The position numbers were made by a program, and so were the translations under genes. A stretch of DNA of 64,000 nucleotides, from NCBI GenBank assembly GCA_920105625.2, contig OV050032.1, positions 94,720,542-94,784,541 of the forward strand, written 5' to 3'. Positions 11,870 through 20,769 of this stretch are shown piece by piece. The DNA comes from Clusia tigrina. Lineage: Eukaryota > Arthropoda > Insecta > Diptera > Clusiidae. Below the pieces are notes generated by a model. That model was not told the DNA's origin. It did no database searches and was given only the letters and a program-made list of their open reading frames with translations. The first letter of the stretch is position 1. Every line of letters begins with the position of its first letter.

Positions 11870-14203
11870 ATGACGAAGGAAGCGCAAGGATTACTGCTGA
11901 GACAGGAACAAATTGGCGAAACCATTGAAAAGCTGCTCCGTAACTTTAAGAAAGACGGCAAGTTACGTAAGGACAACGTGTATTATCGCAAGCGAATAAC
12001 ACAGTTGCAAGATCTGGGGAGAGAGTTCAACAATAATGACGGACTGTTGTTGCCTCACGCAGTTGAGTACGGCAAGGGAAAATATTTTGCGGAAAAATAC
12101 GCAGACTACATAAATAGTCTGGTCAACGAATGGGCAGATACATTTAGTTCAGAATTAGAAGGACTAGGGCAACAAACAGTGAGTTTGGTTTCGCCAGACG
12201 AGGAAGTAAGGAACAGATTAAAATCAATACAGTCAGAGGTAAAACTGTTTACTGGGAAAATAGTTGACCAGTTCGAAGCGAGTACGAGCAGGGAAGAAGC
12301 TCAGGAATTGTGGAGGCAGGCGAACGCCGGAGGCGCTGCGTCACAATTAGAAGTAGCGGATCAAGCCTTGACGGCAATCCAAAAAAGGACAGAAGAAAAG
12401 TTGTTCAAATTTCATGAGAAAACAGAAGATTTGAGAGCACAAAAAGAGTATCTTGAGAATAAGGTAAAGGAACTTTCTCAGAGATTGTCGGAAACAGAGG
12501 AAGCAGCACCGCTGTTGGAGAAGGAGTGTGCAGGATTGAAAAGAGGACGGGCGACCAATAGCAACCCACATAGAAAGGAGAGATCAAAATCAGCATCGGC
12601 TGGATTTACACAGACAGTGTTGACATTGTCTCCCGAAGTTCGCTGGCCGGAGTATTTAACTCCGGAAGGGATAGGTCGTGTGGTAAAGCCTAGATTAAAC
12701 TTGACTGGGGAGAGTGAAGCGGAGTTTTTATTTGGCGCATCGGAAATCGGGGTCGAGCCTTTTTCTCCAGAACGTCCGGTAACTAATAAAAATAAGGGAT
12801 ATACGCCAAAAGAGCCAGAAGCAGTAACTGTACAGGACAGGCCCAATACTGTGGACAGTATTTCGCCTGTACGAACAAACGATCGAAGACTAATTAGTTT
12901 GAGTCCGTCATTGGTCAATTACCTCTCAGATCCGGGAGAAGTGAATCTAGGAACGACCCACAAAGATAGCGCTCAAGTTTTACCGGTCATAAGTAAAACA
13001 AAAATACGTAAAATGGGTATAGAGGAGATTTCAAAGACCGTGTCCAGGCTAGTACCTGTGTTTACTGGTGCTGCTTCAGAAGATTTAAGGTCCGAACTCA
13101 GTAGGTTCATTCAAGGTTGTGAACTTGCAAAGCGAAGCATAGGCCCTGATGAGTTGCAAGACTTCTTTGACTGTGTTAAGCAAAGGTTATTTGGAGATGC
13201 GTACAACCTTGTGCTGCCAAAACAATTCGCCAGTGTGAATGAACTTTACGGCCTTCTGAAGAGAACTTATCTAAAGGAGAGAACTCTGGAAGACATATCC
13301 CAAGAAATTAGAATCGGGAAACAACTGGCAGGTGAAGACATACGCGCCTTTGCCAGGCGTTTGGAGTCACTTCGGATGATGGCCCAAGAAGTAATCAAGA
13401 ATAAGTACGATGGCGTTGGTGATACCGCGTTATTATACGAAGTTGACAAGTCGGTCTTAACGACTTTCGTAGTGGGGCTCCGCAACTCCGCTCTAAAGAT
13501 TCATATGCTGAATAGCAAAACAGGAAATCTGGAGGAATTGGTAGAAGAAGAAATTAGAGCACAAGTCCTTGTGGAACGGAGTACGACTGGTTTGGGGGAG
13601 ATACATATGTTTGAAAATAGACAGGACAGTTTAACTGCCGCTGTCATGGATAGAGAAGGAATTAATTCCGTCCCAAACGTGTACAGAGGAGCGTATAATC
13701 CCGGTGTCTCCGACAGCAGAGCCACGTATCAGAGAAAACCGCACAGGGAGGGTGTACAGAGGGCTCCCACATGTTCGTTCTGCCATAGGCCAGGCCATAC
13801 AAGAGATGAATGCATTACACGCAAGAATACACCCTATTGTATGGAGTGCCAAACATATGGTCATGAGGCAAGTAGACAGTGCCAATTAGACAATAAATGG
13901 GATCAAAGTAGAAGGCAGCTAGCTACGAGGCGCCCAGATCCACCCTTAAGGGACAGCAGGGGTAGTGGTCCTCGAGTCAACTCAACGGAAGGGATTAACC
14001 AAGGAAGAAATCCTTTCAGCACTGGGAATGGTCAACAGCGGCCAAACTGGGATACTAGAGGAGGACAAAGGTTAGGCAACACCCAACAGGGGTTGAAATG
14101 CTTCTCATGTGGACGGATGGGGCATCGTGCTGCGGAATGCAGGGATAGACAGTTCCAACAGAGGAACCAGGGAAACTTCCAGCGGCCCAGTCGAGGCCAA
14201 TAG
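11870..14203 (+). CDS. gag: Gag polyprotein (777 aa)
   Basis: Structural protein that assembles the cytoplasmic virus-like particle and packages element RNA. I chose ATG 11870 as the start; the frame is open a little further upstream (a TTG at 11837) but that is an unlikely start in an animal. Residues 1-80 are charged and helical. About residues 150-225 are rich in Glu, Lys and Leu and look coiled-coil. A Ser/Pro-rich linker follows. Residues about 382-590 are helical and resemble a retrotransposon capsid. Three zinc knuckles close the protein: from residue 635 (CX2CX4HX4C), from 657 (CX2CX4HX5C, one residue longer than canonical) and from 744 (CX2CX4HX4C), set in Arg/Gln/Gly-rich basic sequence typical of nucleocapsid. 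It ends at TAG 14201-14203 and overlaps pol by 55 nt. At 777 aa it is on the long side for an insect gypsy Gag. Confidence 0.93.
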   Translation: MTKEAQGLLLRQEQIGETIEKLLRNFKKDGKLRKDNVYYRKRITQLQDLGREFNNNDGLLLPHAVEYGKGKYFAEKYADYINSLVNEWADTFSSELEGLGQQTVSLVSPDEEVRNRLKSIQSEVKLFTGKIVDQFEASTSREEAQELWRQANAGGAASQLEVADQALTAIQKRTEEKLFKFHEKTEDLRAQKEYLENKVKELSQRLSETEEAAPLLEKECAGLKRGRATNSNPHRKERSKSASAGFTQTVLTLSPEVRWPEYLTPEGIGRVVKPRLNLTGESEAEFLFGASEIGVEPFSPERPVTNKNKGYTPKEPEAVTVQDRPNTVDSISPVRTNDRRLISLSPSLVNYLSDPGEVNLGTTHKDSAQVLPVISKTKIRKMGIEEISKTVSRLVPVFTGAASEDLRSELSRFIQGCELAKRSIGPDELQDFFDCVKQRLFGDAYNLVLPKQFASVNELYGLLKRTYLKERTLEDISQEIRIGKQLAGEDIRAFARRLESLRMMAQEVIKNKYDGVGDTALLYEVDKSVLTTFVVGLRNSALKIHMLNSKTGNLEELVEEEIRAQVLVERSTTGLGEIHMFENRQDSLTAAVMDREGINSVPNVYRGAYNPGVSDSRATYQRKPHREGVQRAPTCSFCHRPGHTRDECITRKNTPYCMECQTYGHEASRQCQLDNKWDQSRRQLATRRPDPPLRDSRGSGPRVNSTEGINQGRNPFSTGNGQQRPNWDTRGGQRLGNTQQGLKCFSCGRMGHRAAECRDRQFQQRNQGNFQRPSRGQ

Positions 14204-17200
14204 ACTGGAAAGCCAAAAGACAGGGAGCAACAGATAGGCCGAAGGTACGTGTGACTGGTAATGTAGGAAGTACAGTCCAGGAAAAGGAGGAGCAAGAGGC
14301 TCTCCAATACCACGTACCGAGTAACGTAAGAACAATGGTTCAAGTTACGGAGGAGCCAGAGTCTCTCCGGGAGAAGATTTTTGATTGCGTATTGATTTGG
14401 GTAACTGTGATGATTCTAGCACTTAGATTAAGTTTCAATAAGATTAGAGAGTATAGGCCAATCGCCGCGTACGTGGTACGAGGATGTATAGTTAAGGTAT
14501 TAGCGGTAATTTTGAGAGAGTGTAGGATTGTAAGGGATAACTGTGGTGCTTGGAGGAGAAAATTGGAAGAGTTAGGAAGTAGATACGCGTCCATTTTGGA
14601 GTCAAAAGGGCGTTGTTTCGTTGTGAGCAGGGTAGGAGATGCTTTCATCGAGATACCCTGCAAGGAGGCAGCTAGTGGAAAGCTAGTGCTTTTGGTAGAT
14701 TCAGGGGCGGATACTAGCCTCGTAAAATCTAGTGCTTTACGGAAAGGACTAGTTATTAACCCAAAAGATGTAAGAACGCTTAATGGAGCGTTCGGAGGTT
14801 GCATCAGAACACTGGGGTCACTTAAAGTAGGGCACAGTAAAGTTAAGGGAATGAGTTTTAGAGTGCACGCAGTTGAATTGGATAGGGAAGGTATCCCGGC
14901 CGATGGGATAATTGGCCGCGATAATCTCTGGGGCCGCACCATACTGGATGCGCTGGAGAAACAGTTATCATTTTATGATGATAATAAGAATAGAATCCTT
15001 ACTCTCCCATTAAAGTCATGGCAGGAAGGAACCGTGAATAGGGTTAAGAATTGTATAGAGGTAGTGAACGCAAGGTCAACCAGAGTAGTTTCTATTCGTG
15101 TAAACACGAAACTTAGGACTGTTGTTTTGCACAAGCAGCAACTAGCGGATGGCGTATATATGGGAGAGACCATAACGCACGTTAATAAGGGTAGAGTGTA
15201 CGCTTGCGTACTCAACGCATCAGAAAAGGACTACCTGATGGATAAGGATTTTAGGCCTAAGTTCACTAGTTATGATAGTTTTAAGGAACCGAGTTATGGA
15301 TCGGTTAATCAAATTAAGCAGGTAGATATAAGAAAGAGAATGGAGAGAGTGCTAGAATCACTAAAGTTAGACCCAAGCGTAAATTCGGAAGAGAAGGCAT
15401 CAATAGAAGCCATTTGTATGTTCTTCCATGACATATTTTTGCTGGAAGGAGACCAGTTAACGTATACACCAGAGGTAGAGCATGAAATACCTACTAGGAT
15501 GGATCAAGCACCGATTAACCAGAAGCAATACAGGTTTCCACAGGCTCACAAAGATGAGGTAAATAGGCAAGTGCAGGGAATGTTAAAAGATAACATAATT
15601 TCACCGAGTATCTCGCCTTGGAACTCACCAATAATTTTGGTACCAAAGAAGGGAGGTGCGCAGGGTCAGAAGAAGTGGAGAATGGTCGTCGATTTTAGGA
15701 AATTGAACGACGCCACTATCAAGCAGGTGTTCCCGATACCAAGGATAGAAGAGATTCTGGATCAATTGGGACACAGTAGATATTTTTCTACACTTGATTT
15801 AGCGAGTGGCTACCACCAAGTTCTGGTGGATACCCAAGATAAGCAGAAAACCGCGTTCAGCACCGGTTTAGGCCATTACGAGTTCAATAGAATGCCGTTT
15901 GGATTAACAGGAGCACCGGCTACCTTCCAACGGCTAATGAACCATGTGCTAACAGGCTTACAAGGGTTAGATTGTTTTGTGTATCTCGATGATATTGTAA
16001 TTTATGGGAAGAACTTGCAGCAGCATTCGCAACGCTTGCGCAAGGTGCTCCAGAAATTGCGAGAACACAACTTGAAATTGAACACGGATAAGTGTCCATT
16101 TTTGCGGAGGGAGGTAGTTTATTTAGGCCATCGTTGCTCAGAAGCAGGAGCACTGCCTGACCCGCAGAAGGTGGAATGCGTTAGAAATTTAGCGGTTCCA
16201 AGAAACAGAAAAGAAGTGCAAGCATTCCTAGGACTAGTGAACTATTATAAAAAGTTCGTGGAAGGACTAGCCGGAATTGCGTTGCCAATTAACAAGTTGC
16301 TACGAAAAGAAGCAAAGTTCGAATGGACAGAGAGATGTCAGCAAGCATTCGAGAGGCTAAAGGAGATAATTAGCTCGCCACCAATTTTGGCATACCCCGA
16401 CTTTGAGCAAACTTTTTTGTTGACCACTGATGCTAGCAATGAAGCATTAGGGGCAGTATTGTCACAAGGGGAAGTCGGGAATGACCGACCAATAGCATTC
16501 GCAAGCAGAGCGCTTAGCGACACGGAGAAGAGATACTCCACAATAGAAAAGGAATTTCTAGCCATAGTATGGGCTACGAAGAATTTTAGAGCATATTTGC
16601 TAGGACGCCCATTTACGATATATACTGATCACCAGCCGTTGAGAGGCATAGCCAATTTGAAAGACCAAACGTCTAGGCTAGCCAGGTTCAGACACAAATT
16701 GTCTGAGTATGATTTTGAAATCATATACAAACCTGGGAAAAAGAATCTGAATGCCGATGCACTCAGCAGAGTACCGCAGGCACAGAAAGTATCAGTAGTG
16801 CAAACGAGGTCCAAAGCACGGTCAGATAAGGAGAAGGCCGAGAGGATGCAGAAGGACAAAGTTGATGCTACAAGAGATGTTAGCAATGCGGGTTTCGATG
16901 CCAATGAGCAAGCAGCCAGTAATGTGGAATGGCTGGAGGATATAAAGGATATCCAGGCTGTGTTAAAGGGTTTCCATGATTCACCTCTAGGTGGATACCA
17001 GGGATTCTGGAAAACCCATGACAGAATTAGGCGAGTATACGGATGGAAAGGTATGCTCAAGGACATAAAAAAATATGTAAGAAGTTGCCCAAAGTGCCAG
17101 GCCAACAAAAGTTCAAGGCTAACAAAGATGCCCATGGTGTTAACGGACACACCAAAGCAACCATTTGATAAGGTTCATATGGATATTGTAGGTATTTTAC

Positions 17201-17991
17201 CTGAGACTGTTTCGGGCAATAAATACATCTTGACGTTCCAAGACGATTTCTCAAAGTATATGGCGTGCGTGGCTATACCCGATGCTGAAGCAAGTACGGT
17301 GGCCAAAGCATTCTTTGATGAAATTATAGCAAGATACAACATACCTAAGGTTTTGATAACCGACAATGGTTCAAATTTCGTATCAAAACTATTCTCAGAA
17401 ACGTGTAAAATGCTGGGAATCAAGAAGTTGCACATAACACCATATCATCCACAGGCGAATGGCTCATTGGAACGTAGTCATCGACCTCTGGCCGAGTACT
17501 TGCGCAGTTTTGCCAAAGAAGACGGCTCGAATTGGGATCAATGGTTAACCACTGCAATGCATGTACACAACAATACTGTGCATGTGTCAACGAAGCAAAC
17601 TCCGTTTAGAACACTCTACGGGTTTGATTTCAACATGCCAGCGAATTTGAAGCGCAAATGTGCGCCTGTATACAATGCTGATGACCCCAATAAAGTACAA
17701 AAATATCAGTTGCAGCGAGCGCACGAATTGGTTAGAGAAAACCAGGAATGTGCTAAACGAGTGGCCAGGGAAGCCTATAACAAGGTACTAAACCCAGTCG
17801 TTTTGAACGTGGGTGATCAGGTACTCATGAGGAATCAAGCCAGGAGAAATAAATTCTCACCTGTGTGGATAGGTCCGTATATGGTAGCAGAGATCCGAAG
17901 CCCAGTTACAACAGTCGTAACGATTAAGGGAAAAAATAAAAAGCTACATAATAATTTATTGAAATTATTCCACTTTAGACCACACAACTAA
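14149..17991 (+). CDS. pol: Pol polyprotein: protease, RT, RNase H, integrase (-1 frame)
   Basis: The frame is open from 14149, after a TAG at 14146-14148, to TAA 17989-17991 (1280 codons), one frame back from gag. No ATG suits it, so expression as Gag-Pol by -1 frameshifting at 14170-14176 is likely, giving about 2040 aa. Domains: aspartic protease with Asp-Ser-Gly-Ala-Asp at 14698-14712; reverse transcriptase with FSTLDLASGYHQ, MPFGLTGAPATFQ and catalytic Tyr-Leu-Asp-Asp at 15982-15993; RNase H with Asp 16429, Glu in TIEKE near 16546 and Asp in YTDH at 16627. Integrase has its zinc region at 16975-17097 and a D,D(35)E triad at 17182, 17362 and 17470. A GPY/F module (GPY at 17872-17880) closes it. 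The second zinc histidine is Tyr (16996-16998), an oddity. No stops or frameshifts were seen. Confidence 0.95.
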   Translation, partial: TVPTEEPGKLPAAQSRPIDWKAKRQGATDRPKVRVTGNVGSTVQEKEEQEALQYHVPSNVRTMVQVTEEPESLREKIFDCVLIWVTVMILALRLSFNKIREYRPIAAYVVRGCIVKVLAVILRECRIVRDNCGAWRRKLEELGSRYASILESKGRCFVVSRVGDAFIEIPCKEAASGKLVLLVDSGADTSLVKSSALRKGLVINPKDVRTLNGAFGGCIRTLGSLKVGHSKVKGMSFRVHAVELDREGIPADGIIGRDNLWGRTILDALEKQLSFYDDNKNRILTLPLKSWQEGTVNRVKNCIEVVNARSTRVVSIRVNTKLRTVVLHKQQLADGVYMGETITHVNKGRVYACVLNASEKDYLMDKDFRPKFTSYDSFKEPSYGSVNQIKQVDIRKRMERVLESLKLDPSVNSEEKASIEAICMFFHDIFLLEGDQLTYTPEVEHEIPTRMDQAPINQKQYRFPQAHKDEVNRQVQGMLKDNIISPSISPWNSPIILVPKKGGAQGQKKWRMVVDFRKLNDATIKQVFPIPRIEEILDQLGHSRYFSTLDLASGYHQVLVDTQDKQKTAFSTGLGHYEFNRMPFGLTGAPATFQRLMNHVLTGLQGLDCFVYLDDIVIYGKNLQQHSQRLRKVLQKLREHNLKLNTDKCPFLRREVVYLGHRCSEAGALPDPQKVECVRNLAVPRNRKEVQAFLGLVNYYKKFVEGLAGIALPINKLLRKEAKFEWTERCQQAFERLKEIISSPPILAYPDFEQTFLLTTDASNEALGAVLSQGEVGNDRPIAFASRALSDTEKRYSTIEKEFLAIVWATKNFRAYLLGRPFTIYTDHQPLRGIANLKDQTSRLARFRHKLSEYDFEIIYKPGKKNLNADALSRVPQAQKVSVVQTRSKARSDKEKAERMQKDKVDATRDVSNAGFDANEQAASNVEWLEDIKDIQAVLKGFHDSPLGGYQGFWKTHDRIRRVYGWKGMLKDIKKYVRSCPKCQANKSSRLTKMPMVLTDTPKQPFDKVHMDIVGILPETVSGNKYILTFQDDFSKYMACVAIPDAEASTVAKAFFDEIIARYNIPKVLITDNGSNFVSKLFSETCKMLGIKKLHITPYHPQANGSLERSHRPLAEYLRSFAKEDGSNWDQWLTTAMHVHNNTVHVSTKQTPFRTLYGFDFNMPANLKRKCAPVYNADDPNKVQKYQLQRAHELVRENQECAKRVAREAYNKVLNPVVLNVGDQVLMRNQARRNKFSPVWIGPYMVAEIRSPVTTVVTIKGKNKKLHNNLLKLFHFRPHN
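14170..14176 (+). promoter_or_regulatory. -1 ribosomal frameshift site GGGAAAC
   Basis: The heptamer G-GGA-AAC is in register with gag codons (GGA 14171-14173, AAC 14174-14176) and fits the X-XXY-YYZ rule for -1 slippage. GGGAAAC is a known slippery sequence in retroviral gag/pro overlaps. It lies inside the only 55 nt (14149-14203) where gag and pol are both open. Downstream RNA can pair in two mutually exclusive ways: TTCCAG 14177-14182 with CTGGAA 14205-14210 (no spacer), or CCAGTC 14187-14192 with GACTGG 14203-14208 (10-nt spacer). Either could stimulate slippage or contribute to a pseudoknot. Confidence 0.8.
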
Positions 17992-19677
17992 AGACATGTG
18001 TTAGCAGTGTTTTACAAGTGTAAACACAAAAATAACAACGTAAACATGTACGTGTGTGTATCAAATAACACACAGTTCCGATTTTCAAAGCCAAGGCCAG
18101 CAGAAGTGTGCCAATGAAACTCGAGCAAGTAAAGTTGACGTAATAAAAATGTGCTTATTATGCACTATGGTCGAACGAAGCACAGTAGGGAAAAATATAT
18201 TTTTTTTAAATATTCAATGATAAATATTGCACGTAATTTAAAAAATAAAATAAAATAATAAGACAGTCGTGGGTAAGAAATATAAAACTTAACTTCAAAT
18301 ATGTACATACATACATACGGCGGTTAATGAAATGAAAGCAGTAGCGCCGGCACCGTTGGTGAAGTAAATATATATGTATGTAACTGTATAATGTACAGAA
18401 TGAATGTACGAGGGAATATTTAAAGAAGTAAGTATTCTAGTTATAGGAATGGGTATGGCCATATAAGTAAGTATGTAGGGACATATGATTAGGAATTGGG
18501 AATTTGCAGATACTGCAGCAGGCTATATGTAGATATACTCGTACATAGGTTTTAACTGTTTATTGTTTAGGAAATTAACGTATGAAAATTTGAAAAAATG
18601 TATAGGTTGATTGGGAAAATAAGCAATTAATTCTAGGTAATTTAAAGCGCCTCGAATGTATGTATGTAGCCATATACGAGCTAATTACAGGATGGAAGAT
18701 AGAAACGTTAATGGATATATACATATCAGGCTAGAAGTAAATTTAAATAAAACGTAATTGTATGCGATGAAAGGTATAGTCATGCAATGGACAAAGTTTT
18801 GACACAAACGGGATTATTTTGTATAATCTGAAATTGCTATGAAAACGCATAATCCAGTCCTCTTTTCCTCCAGGATATGGTAGCGAATCCGATAATGTAA
18901 GGTGAGAAGACGAGTGGACGGCAAATTGAATGATATAGCATTCAATTATGGAAAAAGCATGTTGTAGAAATATTGTTTTTTTTTATATAGTCAGGAATAG
19001 CGTATATTTAAGAAAAGTTATAAATTTAAAAAGATTATAATCTGTGTAAGAGTTCAGATTAAAATTAAAGGTAGTTGAAAATAATTAGAGTTACAAAAAT
19101 TAATTATTTAAAATCTAACTTAATAATGAAATAAGTGTTATAATAAAAAAAAAAAAATACAAATCATACTAAATAGAAAATTATACCCAAAAGTATATAT
19201 AGTACATATAGTGTATTTATTTAAATATTGTATAATTTTGAAATTCATTTATTAAATTGACTTATGAAATGTTTGACAAAAATTAAACATAGAAGAAATA
19301 TCAAACTAAAATGTATATTAGAAAACTAAGAAAATTATTATAGGTGTTCTCTATATAGCTCTGATGATCTGAAGCGAAGCAGGAAGTTCCGGGAATAGCG
19401 GATATCGGAAAACGGTGCGGACTAAAGGACCAACATAGTACTGGGAAATATGCGTTTTTGAAAAACAGAGATTTTTGGCAGTTATCTAAGGTTTGTGACC
19501 CCAAAGATGCCAACATATTAGCTTGGGGATGAATGTCGACGGATGAAATTTTAATTTTGCGAAACGGCATATGGCCTCAGCGTTTGAACACGTTGTAGAT
19601 GAGTTATTGACAAGCAACGAAAAATAACAAATTTCCTTGAGGAGTAATTTTTTTGAATTGGACAATTTTATAGTACA

Positions 19678-19884
19678 ATGTCCACCCAGTGTATCACAAT
19701 CTCAACAGAATCGATTTTGGATAAGTTGAAGATGGGTAAAAGCTTAAGGAGGGTGACTGAAACCACCACCAAATATAATAAGCAGAAGAAATTTGGCTCA
19801 CGGAAGTTAATTGCTTCATTGAGGTATATGTCCAAGCTAAAGTATGAACATATGAAACGTTATTTACAAATGTATGAATTATGA
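19678..19884 (+). CDS. Small basic ORF (68 aa), function unknown
   Basis: This is the only ATG-started sense-strand ORF of note in the 3' region. The product is very basic (16 of 68 residues are Lys or Arg), with no cysteine cluster, signal peptide or membrane segment. I recognise no family. It could be a decayed piece of a third retrotransposon ORF or a chance ORF. No TATA box or Kozak context supports independent expression; it could only be read from a spliced or internally started element transcript. Confidence 0.2.
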   Translation: MSTQCITISTESILDKLKMGKSLRRVTETTTKYNKQKKFGSRKLIASLRYMSKLKYEHMKRYLQMYEL

Positions 19885-20429
19885 TTTAATACAAGAGGAC
19901 ACAGAGACTAGTAACCGATCAGAGTACACAAATTACATCATTAAACGTGTATCTCAGAAAAATACCTATTGTCTCCACATCAAAGCCTAACGATGTCAAA
20001 TACCATTATGAGGAAGCTCAAGAGAAATACTTCCACCATAAAACGCATTGCTGCAAAGTAAGACGGAGTATTGTAATCTCTCATGTATTCCAAATGTTTT
20101 TTACAAGTTGAATACTATAAGCAGAGGCAGTACCACTTACAGCCGTGGGGCACCCTATATAAATGGAAAGAAGAAGGCCACTAAAAGCAAAGTTTTAATG
20201 ACAAACCAGATCGCCAACCTATCTTTGTACGTACCGATCCAGAAAGAAGGGAGGGGTATGCGGAGTTCATCGAGGGACTTCACTCCGACAACGACGGTCG
20301 TCAACTGGACCAGCAGGTAGCAGAGGGCGCAGTATAATATAAGGTTTTAGGTATAGAATAGCATTGTGTTATTGTTTAGATGTTTGTATATACGCCAATG
20401 AGAAAAGAGTCAATGAAAGACCAAATTAT

Positions 20430-20660
20430 AAAAAGGGGATTATAAAAAAAAAAATAATGATGGATAAAAATAAGAAAAAAGAAAGACAAAAACAAAGAAA
20501 AAAATAAAAATAAAAGAAAGAAAACTACAGAAGAAAATAAAAGCTAGAGAAAAAAAAAATATATATGGAAAAGAAAAGAATAAAAAAGGAAGAAAAAACC
20601 GTGATAGAACCCAAACAAGGCGATTTCATGAAAAAAAAAAATAAAACAAATTATATATAT
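20430..20660 (+). repeat. Purine-rich, A-dominated low-complexity tract
   Basis: About 230 bp made almost wholly of A and G on the sense strand, with AAAGAAAG, AAATAAAA and GAAAAGAAA motifs and scattered ATATAT. It precedes the polypurine tract by about 100 bp. It may be slippage-generated. It is too imperfect and too far from the LTR to be the plus-strand primer itself. Confidence 0.7.
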
Positions 20661-20753
20661 GTACTATAGAGTTAAATAGATGCACATAATTGTTTACAGT
20701 GCAAGAAAAATATTGTAGAGATTTTATGGAAGTTAGTTGCACTAACTTCTTTT

Positions 20754-20769
20754 AGAAAGAGGGGAGGGA
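20754..20769 (+). promoter_or_regulatory. Polypurine tract (plus-strand primer)
   Basis: AGAAAGAGGGGAGGGA is 16 uninterrupted purines directly before the TGTTG start of the 3' LTR, the position where RNase H leaves the plus-strand primer. Just upstream, AGTTAG (20731-20736) and CTAACT (20742-20747) form a small inverted repeat. Confidence 0.9.

Larger units (their letters stand above)
17992..20753 (+). other. AT-rich 3' region of the element, no clear env
   Basis: About 2.8 kb after pol, where env would lie in errantivirus-like gypsy elements. No ORF longer than about 90 codons exists and I recognise no signal peptide, fusion peptide or transmembrane segment. Short open stretches on the sense strand are 19368-19529 (54 codons, closed by TGA), 19678-19884, and 20083-20181 plus 20185-20337, which share a frame and are split by one TAA. 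These could be remnants of a third ORF, exons of a spliced one, or chance. The region also has TACATA-type simple repeat near 18303-18318, several T and A homopolymers, and the A-rich stretch 20430-20660. Confidence 0.55.

Noticed and set aside
14340..14942. 200-codon antisense ORF opposite the protease region
   Set aside because: Shadow of the pol frame; the sense strand has clear protease motifs over the same bases.
19301..19570. 89-codon antisense ORF in the 3' region
   Set aside because: No homology recognised; it overlaps sense-strand open stretches and fits chance in the least AT-rich part of the region.
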